Source of the DNA: Treponema sp.
GTDB lineage: Bacteria > Spirochaetota > Spirochaetia > Treponematales > Treponemataceae
NCBI GenBank assembly: GCA_024693045.1
Contig: JAILLQ010000038.1
Location: 22,978 to 86,977 of the forward strand
Direction of reading: 5' to 3'
Length of the DNA stretch: 64,000 nt
Shown here: one piece after another, positions 1 to 7,682 of the stretch
Layout: each line of letters starts with the position of its first letter
Position numbering within the stretch: the first letter of the stretch is position 1
Position numbers and translations under genes: made by a program
The notes under the pieces: model-generated
Databases searched by the model: none
Told to the model about the DNA's origin: nothing
Seen by the model: only the letters and a program-made list of their open reading frames with translations

Positions 1-660
1 AATCAAATCGGAAAACATACACTCATTGTTTTTTTCAAACAACTCGTTCATCAGAGTGATTTTTTCATTTACTGAAATTTCCTCATACATATTGAGAATT
101 TTTTCGTTTGAATACTGACTGACCATGGTCTTAAAAAGTTTCTGCATCTGCTGCAAAAGTTCCCATGTATCAATTTCTTCCCAATCATCAGAGCGTTCTT
201 CAAAAGGTAGAGTCCTTTGGATTTTACTTCGCTCAAAATTCCAGTCAGAATTATCCTCTTTTTCTTCCATAAGAGCTGAAAGTTTTTTGAATTTCTGATA
301 CTCAATCAGTTTTTCGACGAGTTCTGAGCGAGGATCCTCATACTCATCGTCATCGTATTTTATTTCTACAGGAAGCAACATCTTACTTTTCATATTAAGA
401 AGCATAGCTGCCCATTTGTAAAATTCACTTAAATCAGAAAGATCTGTTTGAGTTGCGTAATCCAGATATTCCAAATACTGTTCTGTAATTTCTGCAATAG
501 GAATATCATAAATATTTATTTCGCTCTTATGTATCAAAAACCAGAGAAGATCTAAAGGACCTTCAAATTCACCAGCGGTAAATTTGCGTTTGATTTCTTC
601 AACATCTTCCTTTTCAACAGTTAGAGTCTGTAAATTCGAATCAGCAACTTTTGTTCCCAT
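1..660 (-). CDS. scpA: Segregation and condensation protein A (partial, C-terminus off window)
   Basis: The frame is open from the ATG at 660 to the window edge (220 codons, no stop), so the C-terminus is missing. ScpA is the kleisin that bridges the SMC heads, with ScpB, in chromosome condensation. The family N-terminal signature FEGPLDLLWFLIHKSEI is visible near residue 32, followed by the IAEITEQYLEYL helix and an acidic stretch before SELVEKLIEYQKFK. Full-length relatives are about 240-270 residues, so only a short piece is lost. The start overlaps the end of folK by 20 bp, so the gene is probably translationally coupled as the last visible gene of a recA-folK-scpA run. Confidence 0.9.
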   Translation of the reverse strand, partial: MGTKVADSNLQTLTVEKEDVEEIKRKFTAGEFEGPLDLLWFLIHKSEINIYDIPIAEITEQYLEYLDYATQTDLSDLSEFYKWAAMLLNMKSKMLLPVEIKYDDDEYEDPRSELVEKLIEYQKFKKLSALMEEKEDNSDWNFERSKIQRTLPFEERSDDWEEIDTWELLQQMQKLFKTMVSQYSNEKILNMYEEISVNEKITLMNELFEKNNECMFSDLI

Positions 661-1204
661 AGCATCCGCCTTCAAAGATACTTTTAAAAAGAATCTGCGT
701 TTTTTCAGGGCATTTAGTAACGCCCTGTGGTAAAAGAGACTTTAAATATGAATTTAAAGTTTCCCATAATTTACAATCGGCAGATTTATCTAAAATCTCA
801 AGGGCTGGAAGCAAAACAAATTCTCTTTCTTGTATTCGCGGATGAGGAAGAATCAAATCAGGAGAATTTATTCGCTTTGAACCAAATTCTTCTATATCAA
901 TGTCTAAAGAACGAGGTCCAAAACGTATTTCTTTTGTGCGATCTCTGCCATATTTAGCTTCAATGGCATTTATTTTATTTAAAAGTTCAAAAGGATCCAT
1001 GGAATCTTCCACAAATCCTTTTACAGCCATATTGTAAAAATTATCCTGATTTGTTACATACATGGCCTTGGACTCGTACACTGACGAGAATGAAAAATTC
1101 TGCAAAAGTCCTCGGAGATCCTGACAAGCTTTTGCAAGTAATTCTAAAGAAGAAAGACCTGCAAAACTTGTATTAGATCCCAAACCAAGTAATACAGGAA
1201 TCAC
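641..1204 (-). CDS. folK: HPPK: 6-hydroxymethyl-7,8-dihydropterin pyrophosphokinase
   Basis: FolK transfers pyrophosphate from ATP to hydroxymethyl-dihydropterin in folate synthesis. The 187-residue protein starts LLGLGSN and carries the diagnostic FGPRSLDIDI block (family form GPRxLDLDI) and PHPRIQEREFVLLP, which bind ATP and pterin. The start is GTG at 1204, sharing one base with the recA TAG stop, and the end overlaps scpA by 20 bp. This indicates coupled translation in a recA-folK-scpA operon. The length of about 160-190 residues is normal for a single-domain FolK. No folP or folB is seen in the window. Confidence 0.93.
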   Translation of the reverse strand: MIPVLLGLGSNTSFAGLSSLELLAKACQDLRGLLQNFSFSSVYESKAMYVTNQDNFYNMAVKGFVEDSMDPFELLNKINAIEAKYGRDRTKEIRFGPRSLDIDIEEFGSKRINSPDLILPHPRIQEREFVLLPALEILDKSADCKLWETLNSYLKSLLPQGVTKCPEKTQILFKSIFEGGCYGNKSC

Positions 1205-2349
1205 TAGAAAAGACCTTCCTGAGCAGGATTTTCCTTACTATCTGCAGATTCAGCCTTAGTCTTTTTCTTGTTATCCTTTTCTTCTTTCTTTATAGGATTT
1301 CCTTCTTTATCGCGGAGAACAAGTTTAGGGAAAAGCATTGTTTGAAGTTCTTTTTCTATATTATCTGCAAATTCCTTGTTATTTTCAAGGAAAGCAACGG
1401 CATTTTCATGCCCCTGACCAACTTTTATGTCACCCTGAGTAAACCAAGCCCCTCTCTTATCGATAAGACCATGTTTAACAGCAGAATCCAGAAGACTGGC
1501 GCATCGTGAAATACCCTTACCAAAATAGATATCGAGTTCTGTTTTTCTAAATGGTGCAGCAACCTTATTCTTAACAATTTTTACACGAACTCGGTTTCCG
1601 ACTGCATCTTCATCGCCCTTTCCGTCAATTGATTCTATACGACGGATTTCCAGACGAACAGAAGTATAAAATTTCAAAGCCTGTCCACCAGTTGTTGTTT
1701 CTGGATTTCCAAACATAACGCCGATTTTCATACGAATCTGATTGATAAAAATTACGATACAGTTTGATTTACCGATTATTGCAGTAAGTTTACGCAAAGC
1801 CTGACTCATAAGACGAGCCTGCATACCCATTACAGCATCTCCCATTTCTCCTTCAATTTCTTTCTGAGGAGTTAAAGCGGCTACAGAGTCTACAACAACG
1901 ATATCAACGGCTCCGGAGCGAACCAAGTGTTCAGTAATTTCAAGAGCCTGTTCTCCACTATCTGGCTGACTGACCCAAAGATTATCGATATCAACACCAA
2001 GATTTTTTGCATAAACAGGATCAAGAGCGTGTTCAGCATCAACAAAAGCCGCAATACCACCTAGTTTCTGAGCTTCCGCGATAGCATGCAGAGCAAGTGT
2101 TGTTTTACCCGAACTTTCAGGACCATACATTTCAATGATACGACCCCGTGGATAACCGCCAATACCTAAGGCTTCATCGAGCAAAATCGAACCAGAAGGA
2201 ATTACATCAACTCCTTCTCCATTATTCTGGTTTCCCAAACGCATAAGAGAGTTCTGTCCAAACTGCTTTTCTATCTGAACACGAGCAGCTTCAAGAGCCT
2301 TTAACTTTTCATCCATATTAGTAGAAACATCTGCCATTTTTTTCTCCAA
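1204..2349 (-). CDS. recA: Recombinase RecA
   Basis: RecA forms ATP-dependent filaments on single-stranded DNA for strand exchange and repair. The 381-residue protein has the Walker A GPESSGKT, the Walker B region [14 protein letters not shown], and the DNA-binding loop around [15 protein letters not shown]. The C-terminal tail is lysine/glutamate rich ([12 protein letters not shown]), longer and more charged than in E. coli. The start has a TTTGGAGA Shine-Dalgarno site, unlike many genes here. A 76-bp gap separates it from the TPR gene upstream. That gap holds a plausible promoter (TTTGCA, 17 nt, TATGTA on the minus strand), and I see no clear LexA-type palindrome. Confidence 0.98.
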   Translation of the reverse strand: MEKKMADVSTNMDEKLKALEAARVQIEKQFGQNSLMRLGNQNNGEGVDVIPSGSILLDEALGIGGYPRGRIIEMYGPESSGKTTLALHAIAEAQKLGGIAAFVDAEHALDPVYAKNLGVDIDNLWVSQPDSGEQALEITEHLVRSGAVDIVVVDSVAALTPQKEIEGEMGDAVMGMQARLMSQALRKLTAIIGKSNCIVIFINQIRMKIGVMFGNPETTTGGQALKFYTSVRLEIRRIESIDGKGDEDAVGNRVRVKIVKNKVAAPFRKTELDIYFGKGISRCASLLDSAVKHGLIDKRGAWFTQGDIKVGQGHENAVAFLENNKEFADNIEKELQTMLFPKLVLRDKEGNPIKKEEKDNKKKTKAESADSKENPAQEGLF

Positions 2350-2425
2350 ATATATTTTCTTCTACATATACATCATTAATTTTTGTGCAAAACTGCATTT
2401 TTAAGAACACTTTTTTGATTTTGCA

Positions 2426-3511
2426 TTATTGCACAGATTGATAAACTGCTCTACCTTCCAGACAAATTTTTCCGTCAATAGATTTAATTTTTGCAAGGAT
2501 TTTTACGGGTTTATCATTTTCAATAATAGGAGGAACTGTAAACTGAACAGGAACAATACCTTCTACATTTTCCATTTTTTCATAACCCACAAGTAAATCA
2601 CATTTATATAGACTTTCTGTCTGAACAACATTTGATATTCTTCCTGACCAGACCACCCAGCAATCCAAATAAAGACAGGCTTCACCATTGACCTGTTTAT
2701 ATGTTGGTATATCCTTTATGGAATCAAAACCTGGTTCTTCCAGATAAGTCATTAAAATATTTGCCTTCTGCTTAACAAAAACAGAAGCATTAGAATTTAA
2801 GAGCCTGTTGATTTCTATCTGAGAAAGATTATCCCTGTAATTCTGAAAATAATACTGAGCCTTTTCATAAGAATCATTAATCTGACTGCTGGATAGAATA
2901 TAGGCAAAAGAACCTGCAGACAAATCTTTTTCCTGTAAATCCTTTCTTTCAGAAACACTTAAAACGAGTGCTGATAAATCTGCTCTTTTTGCAGCAGAAG
3001 TCCCTGTTTTTCCAAATAAAACAAAGACTAAAAACAGTCCCAAAAAGCAGGCCAACACAGGGAAAACAATTCCCGCAACCTTGTAAATATTAAAACCAAG
3101 AGGAGGATAGAACTGCTCAATCCGGCCTGTATCGACCCAGCGGCAGATTGTATTAAAATCGCCCTTGTAACGGATAAAATCTAAAGCTTCCGTTGCAATT
3201 TTATTTCCAGGATCGTTTTCCAAAATTTCAAGATAGTAAGACAAAGCCCTGTAAGTATCCCCTCTGCGTAAAAAAAGAGCTGCCTGCCCTAAAAGCAGAT
3301 TTGTATCAGTGAGTTTAATATTTCTTGCTCTCTGAAAATACATAGACGCAGAGCCTGTATCCCCAAGGTAGAGATTAGCAGTTGCAAGCATGAGATTGTA
3401 ATCAAAGTTTTCGTAATAGATATCAGAACGGCCTTCCAGGAGCTTTATAGCTTTTCCAAACTGGCGCCGAACCATATAACCTTTTGCTACGTCTAAAACG
3501 TCACGAACCAT
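2426..3511 (-). CDS. TPR protein with one transmembrane helix
   Basis: The 361-residue protein has a cytoplasmic-looking TPR region at roughly residues 1-115, with repeats such as LYLGDTGSASMYFQRA and RRGDTYRALSYYLEILENDP. One strong transmembrane segment follows near 143-166, then a roughly 190-residue C-terminal domain without a recognised motif. TPRs normally mediate protein-protein contact. The topology suggests a cytoplasmic TPR and an extracytoplasmic C-terminus, which is inference. It is the third of three abutting envelope genes (its start directly follows the stop of the upstream gene). Similar proteins appear to be confined to treponemes, and no function is known to me. Confidence 0.7.
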   Translation of the reverse strand: MVRDVLDVAKGYMVRRQFGKAIKLLEGRSDIYYENFDYNLMLATANLYLGDTGSASMYFQRARNIKLTDTNLLLGQAALFLRRGDTYRALSYYLEILENDPGNKIATEALDFIRYKGDFNTICRWVDTGRIEQFYPPLGFNIYKVAGIVFPVLACFLGLFLVFVLFGKTGTSAAKRADLSALVLSVSERKDLQEKDLSAGSFAYILSSSQINDSYEKAQYYFQNYRDNLSQIEINRLLNSNASVFVKQKANILMTYLEEPGFDSIKDIPTYKQVNGEACLYLDCWVVWSGRISNVVQTESLYKCDLLVGYEKMENVEGIVPVQFTVPPIIENDKPVKILAKIKSIDGKICLEGRAVYQSVQ

Positions 3512-4948
3512 TTATTCATGCCTCAATTTTTCTAGAATCGCATCAAGCTCAGCATGAAGCTTTAAAATTTCATTTCTATCAATTGAATCATCATTTTCTT
3601 CCAGAGCATTAATTCTATTAATGAGTCCCTGAACATACTCTGGATTCATCTGTTCTGCAGATATCGAGTTCAAATCAAAATTAACTTCCGGAACTTCTTC
3701 TGGAACAGGAGCTTCTTCCGGTTCAGGAAGTCCAGAAGGAGGCATATCTTCTTCGTAATCGTAATCATTTTCAGAAAAAGCTTCCTTAAGTAAATCCTCT
3801 TCAGAAGGATTGAGTTTCTTTTCGATAAGTTCTTTTAATTCCTTTAAGCGTTCATTCTGATTATCAGGATTTTCCCATAACTTCATAACAATGTCATAGG
3901 CTTCTTTATATTCTTCAGCTTCGTATTTCGCTAAGGCTTCCTGGAATAAATCTTCAAATTCTTTTACAGAATATTTCTCTTCTACTTCTTTATTATTCAA
4001 TTTATTTTCATACCATGAAATAAATTGTTCTCCCATGCATTTTTCACCATCAGAATTTATGGCCATGTAATAAACAAAAGTAGCTATTTGCCCTGGTTCA
4101 AGGACAACATCTTTCCACATGATACAAAGAGCAGAGTTGTTATAAGAAAGAACTGAGTCAAAATTTCTGTCTCCGCCTACCTGAGGTGTCCATGAAGGAA
4201 GAGAAAGAAAATCCTTATTACTTACAATTACCATCTCTGGAGGGGTTACGTCCGCTCCATATAAAAGAAATTGAACACTTGTTTCCCCATCAGAAGATAA
4301 AAGCCATTTTGCTTCATCAAGTTTTCTAAAGCAGCGTTCTTTTTTTAGATTTTCTTCTACAGCAGTAGAAAAATGACTTCCATCTTTTTCACCGAGAACA
4401 GTATCCATTACATTTTTCAAGGCAAAAGTCTGAGTTTTTGTACTCCTGTTTAAAATAGTAGAAGTAACCTTGATAACTTCGCCCTTTAGATTTGCAGGAG
4501 CTGCCATTTTTTCATATTTTGTAAACACTCTGGCTTTCTTAGGCACAGAAAAAACCATCTGACCGCCCAAATCACCTCTTCTAGCCCCTGTTACTGTTAC
4601 AGAAGAATCATTCAAACGGTAAACTCTATTATCTATTTTTAAATCAAAAAATGTTGAAGAAAACTCGTCCTGAGTTGAAAACACTGGAACAGGATTTTTC
4701 TTTTCATCCAGGACATACAACTGATAGGTTCCTAAAGCTCCTTTAAGAAGATATTTCATTTTACCTAAAGAAAAAACGACTTTTTTTGCCTGAAAAGCGC
4801 CTTCATCTTCTACAACTTCAACAACTTTCATTTTTGCGGCTTTTTTTACAGCCTTCTTCTGAGTCTTATCTAACTCCTTAGCAGAAAGAGGCAGCAAGAA
4901 CACAGATAGTGAGATAAGGACAAATATTTTTTTTACGAGGCAATTCAT
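3512..4948 (-). CDS. Secreted treponemal protein of unknown function, acidic C-terminus
   Basis: The 478-residue protein has an N-terminal signal peptide (KKIFVLISLSVFLLPLSA, cleavage near residue 23). A beta-rich middle follows, then a helical region near 325-390 that resembles degenerate TPR helices (ALAKYEAEEYKEAYDIVMKLW). After that comes a Pro/Glu-rich linker (EEAPVPEEVPEV) and a terminal coiled-coil-like stretch. It is predicted periplasmic or outer-membrane associated. The Shine-Dalgarno GGAGGAG lies inside the last codons of the upstream gene and its stop is immediately followed by the next start, so the three genes are co-translated. I do not recognise a catalytic motif. Its job is probably structural in the envelope, inferred only from context. 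Confidence 0.65.
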   Translation of the reverse strand: MNCLVKKIFVLISLSVFLLPLSAKELDKTQKKAVKKAAKMKVVEVVEDEGAFQAKKVVFSLGKMKYLLKGALGTYQLYVLDEKKNPVPVFSTQDEFSSTFFDLKIDNRVYRLNDSSVTVTGARRGDLGGQMVFSVPKKARVFTKYEKMAAPANLKGEVIKVTSTILNRSTKTQTFALKNVMDTVLGEKDGSHFSTAVEENLKKERCFRKLDEAKWLLSSDGETSVQFLLYGADVTPPEMVIVSNKDFLSLPSWTPQVGGDRNFDSVLSYNNSALCIMWKDVVLEPGQIATFVYYMAINSDGEKCMGEQFISWYENKLNNKEVEEKYSVKEFEDLFQEALAKYEAEEYKEAYDIVMKLWENPDNQNERLKELKELIEKKLNPSEEDLLKEAFSENDYDYEEDMPPSGLPEPEEAPVPEEVPEVNFDLNSISAEQMNPEYVQGLINRINALEENDDSIDRNEILKLHAELDAILEKLRHE

Positions 4949-5851
4949 TTACATCTCCTCCCTACTCTTTTCGTTAAGAAGTTTCTGAGTTTCAGCAGCT
5001 TTACGCTTTAAATCAAGTAAAAGGAAGTTTGTATCCTTTTTTACATCGGAATTTTTTGCAACTTCACCGTTTAATTTTTCCTGCAAACTTGCAACTTCAT
5101 GTTCTAATTCAAGAATTCGTCTTTCGTTATCAGAATTTTCCCTTTGCAAATCGAGAATCCTTCGGCGGGCATCACTTGTGGTTTCTATACCAGACAATCT
5201 GAGCTGTCTTTCATACTCTTCTTTTGCCGCAAGATATTCTTCTCCGGTTTCTTTCAAAAGATAAAGCAGTTTTTCTTCCCTTCCAGCCTGTTTTATCGTT
5301 TCAAGTCTGTACTGGGCTGAATCAGCCTTGGCATCATCAGGATAATCGTTTACAACTGCTGAATACAAAAGTTCTGCATCCTCATAGTTATAGGCAGCAA
5401 AAAATGATTCCGCAATCCAATAGAGAGCAGAGGGATACATTTCATGTTCTGGGAACTGATGACAGAAGTCACTTAAAACGAGAACAGATTTTTCGTATTC
5501 TCCCATACAGAAAAGAGCTCTACCTCTATGATAAAGTACATAAGAATCATAGGGACTTTCAGGGAAGTTTTGAGTAAAAGTTTCGCAATCCTGAAAAGCG
5601 TTTTTATATTCACCAGCGTACATTTCTGCAGTAATCAACATATACCAGGTATCCTGATTAAAGTTTTCCGGATAAGAAAGAGCTTTTCTAAGCAGAAAAA
5701 TTGAAGAAGTCCATTCACCTGCACTAAAAGCCTTAGCCCCCTGAACAAAAGCTGTCACGGAAGGACTCTGAGTTGAAGTCTGCGTAAAACCAAAATTTGC
5801 GCTCATGAGTATTAATAATGCAAATACAAAAAACTTCTTCATTTTTTTCAT
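4949..5851 (-). CDS. Secreted TPR protein with C-terminal coiled coil (BamD/CpoB-like architecture)
   Basis: The 300-residue protein starts with a signal peptide (FFVFALLILMSANFGFTQ). Four to five TPR units follow over residues 33-195, including YHRGRALFCMGEYEKSV and LYWIAESFFAAYNYEDAELLYSAVVNDYPDDAKADSAQYRL. The last pattern is typical of BamD/YbgF (CpoB) outer-membrane TPR proteins. The C-terminal 90 residues are a long heptad coiled coil (RRILDLQRENSDNERRILELE). There is no lipobox cysteine, so it is probably periplasmic. It lies 20 bp after rpe and abuts the next gene. An envelope assembly or scaffold role is inferred from architecture only. Confidence 0.7.
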   Translation of the reverse strand: MKKMKKFFVFALLILMSANFGFTQTSTQSPSVTAFVQGAKAFSAGEWTSSIFLLRKALSYPENFNQDTWYMLITAEMYAGEYKNAFQDCETFTQNFPESPYDSYVLYHRGRALFCMGEYEKSVLVLSDFCHQFPEHEMYPSALYWIAESFFAAYNYEDAELLYSAVVNDYPDDAKADSAQYRLETIKQAGREEKLLYLLKETGEEYLAAKEEYERQLRLSGIETTSDARRRILDLQRENSDNERRILELEHEVASLQEKLNGEVAKNSDVKKDTNFLLLDLKRKAAETQKLLNEKSREEM

Positions 5852-5871
5852 TTATAAACAAATCTCCATAT

Positions 5872-6507
5872 CTAAGAATTATTCCATTTAAGTTTTCCGG
5901 AAAAGAAAGCTGAACCAGAAACAACCACATCAGGACCGGCTGCAAGAACTGAATCCATAGTCTCCGAATTAACTCCGCCGTCTACAGAAATCAAAAAGTT
6001 TAAATTTCTATCTTTGCGGATTTCTGCTAATTCAGAAATCTTTTTTACACAAGAAGGAATAAGTTTCTGCCCGCCAAAACCTGGGTTTACAGTCATTACT
6101 AAAACTAAATCAACATATTCAAGAAGTTCAGAAATTGCCTGAACCGGTGTCGAAGGAACAATAGAAATTCCAGCTTTTTTTCCAAGGGAATGTATTTTCT
6201 GAATAAGTCTGTGGGAATGCACACATGCTTCGTGATGAAAGGTAATCCAGTCGGCACCAGAAGAAGCAAAGGACTCAACCTGATTTTCCGGTTTTTCAAC
6301 CATAAGATGAACATCAAAAGGAAGTTTCGAATAAGGGCGTATACTTTGTACAACAGGCTGCCCGTAAGAAATTTGAGGTACAAAAAGTCCATCCATAACA
6401 TCGATATGAACTACACTGCCCCCATTTTCTTCAATTTTCACTAAGGCAGATTTTAAATCAGAGAAGTCAGCACTCAATAAAGATGGTGCAAGCATTATAT
6501 TTTTCAT
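5872..6507 (-). CDS. rpe: Ribulose-phosphate 3-epimerase
   Basis: Rpe interconverts ribulose-5-phosphate and xylulose-5-phosphate in the pentose phosphate pathway. The 211-residue TIM barrel carries all family blocks: LAPSLLSADF, HIDVMDGLFVP (metal-binding His and catalytic Asp), MTVNPGFGGQ, and VDGGVN with a phosphate-binding GS at the end. The length is normal. It is first in the minus-strand run leading to recA. No Shine-Dalgarno is visible. A promoter (TTTACA, 17 nt, TATTAT) ends 9 nt before the ATG, so the mRNA should be leaderless or nearly so. Confidence 0.96.
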   Translation of the reverse strand: MKNIMLAPSLLSADFSDLKSALVKIEENGGSVVHIDVMDGLFVPQISYGQPVVQSIRPYSKLPFDVHLMVEKPENQVESFASSGADWITFHHEACVHSHRLIQKIHSLGKKAGISIVPSTPVQAISELLEYVDLVLVMTVNPGFGGQKLIPSCVKKISELAEIRKDRNLNFLISVDGGVNSETMDSVLAAGPDVVVSGSAFFSGKLKWNNS

Positions 6508-6516
6508 ATTTCTTCA

Positions 6517-6545
6517 ATAATAGCAGATGAAATCTTTATTGTAAA
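6517..6545 (-). promoter_or_regulatory. Sigma70-type promoter of rpe, nearly leaderless
   Basis: On the minus strand TTTACA (6545-6540) and TATTAT (6522-6517) are separated by 17 nt. Nine bases then precede the rpe ATG, with no ribosome binding site. Confidence 0.6.
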
Positions 6546-6599
6546 TGTTCTATAAAAGCAGAAAATATAGAAAAGGAAAAAAATATTTATAAAAATATA

Positions 6600-6628
6600 T
6601 TGACATAACAGGCATTTACCAGTATAAA
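6600..6628 (+). promoter_or_regulatory. Sigma70-type promoter upstream of the TPR/greA unit (distal)
   Basis: TTGACA (6600-6605), a 17-nt spacer and TATAAA (6623-6628) form a near-consensus promoter reading toward the TPR gene at 6706. The 198-bp divergent region 6508-6705 otherwise holds only the proximal promoter at 6664 and the rpe promoter. Confidence 0.65.
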
Positions 6629-6663
6629 CTTTACCCCATTTTTAACAAAATTCATTCAAATTA

Positions 6664-6691
6664 TTGACTAAAATACACATTTTGATATAAT
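6664..6691 (+). promoter_or_regulatory. Second promoter, proximal to the TPR gene
   Basis: TTGACT (6664-6669), a 16-nt spacer and TATAAT (6686-6691). The predicted transcript would start about 7 nt before the ATG at 6706, too short for a Shine-Dalgarno, and none is seen. Confidence 0.6.
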
Positions 6692-6705
6692 TAAACTTAC
6701 CGCAT

Positions 6706-7635
6706 ATGGATATTCAAACAGAAAAAGGATTAAAAGACGCCCTCTCGTTTATAGAAGCCGGGAATTTTATCCAAGCTCAGAAGATAATACTGGCAGCTTT
6801 TGAATATTCATTAGAATCGTCAGAACTTGTATTTACTTCAGATTGCTGTAACCGCTGGATAGCTCCAATAAACAGTTTAAGCGAACTGAATGATTACTCG
6901 GAAAAAGGTGAAAGTCTTCTTGTAGAATGGAAAAATTTTCTCTACTACTTGAAGTCGCAAAAGAACATTTATCAGCCTGCATATTATGCAGTATGCAGAG
7001 GTATATTTTCTTTGGCTTTACAGAACTTCTCTCACCTTCTGAACGAAAAATCACCTGTTCAAAAAGCAGATATCCTTAGAAAAACAGGACTTTGCTACAA
7101 AAAACTGGGTGAATTTGAAAATGCAAAAAACTGTCTTTCAGAAGCAAACTCGCTTCACGGAAGCCAAGCCGCTGTAATGGCTGATTTGGCAGACTGTTAT
7201 GCACTATGCGGTAACGACAAGGCTGCAAAAGTTTTGTTCAGAGAAGCTTTCTTTATCGATTACAAGTCTATCGATTTAGAGTTTCTTGACTCAGAACTGA
7301 TTAAATGTCTTATCGAAAAAACTGAAAATATTGGCTATTCCGGTGAAGAACTGAAAGCCTGGATTCCTGTATATGGAGTGCTGTGGGGAGTTTTTACCAT
7401 CAGAAGAACAATGCGCTCTCAGGAAGTCGGTAAATTAAAACAGGAAATATACGCAATGGAAAACGAAAACAAGGATCCTTCCCGCTCGTCTCCAATGCTG
7501 ATTCCGAGATTGATTTACAAATATTTTTGGCTCATTGATTACTGTCAGTCCATTAATGACTCTCAGCTTATCAACGAGGTTTTATTGAAAATTAAAATTC
7601 TGGATACAAACGTATATAACCAATATGTAAAGTAG
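6706..7635 (+). CDS. TPR-repeat protein upstream of greA
   Basis: The 309-residue protein has no signal peptide, so it is predicted to be cytoplasmic. TPR-like helices cover the middle, notably KADILRKTGLCYKKLGEFENAKNCLSEA and MADLADCYALCGNDKAAKVLFREAF. The N-terminal 100 residues and the C-terminal 90 (MENENKDPSRSSPMLIPRL) have no motif I know. It lies 47 bp before greA on the same strand, with no terminator between, so the two are probably co-transcribed. The long greA extension is also helical and repeat-like, so the two proteins could cooperate, but this is inference. No specific function can be assigned. Confidence 0.65.
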   Translation: MDIQTEKGLKDALSFIEAGNFIQAQKIILAAFEYSLESSELVFTSDCCNRWIAPINSLSELNDYSEKGESLLVEWKNFLYYLKSQKNIYQPAYYAVCRGIFSLALQNFSHLLNEKSPVQKADILRKTGLCYKKLGEFENAKNCLSEANSLHGSQAAVMADLADCYALCGNDKAAKVLFREAFFIDYKSIDLEFLDSELIKCLIEKTENIGYSGEELKAWIPVYGVLWGVFTIRRTMRSQEVGKLKQEIYAMENENKDPSRSSPMLIPRLIYKYFWLIDYCQSINDSQLINEVLLKIKILDTNVYNQYVK

Positions 7636-7682
7636 ACAGAAAGAAAAAGGGCATGAGTTTAAAATAAGCAAAGGGGTTTTTT

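Noticed and set aside
2350..2425. LexA/SOS operator upstream of recA
   Set aside because: Only A/T-rich sequence with a weak promoter is visible, and no CTGT-N8-ACAG or GAAC-N4-GTTC palindrome.
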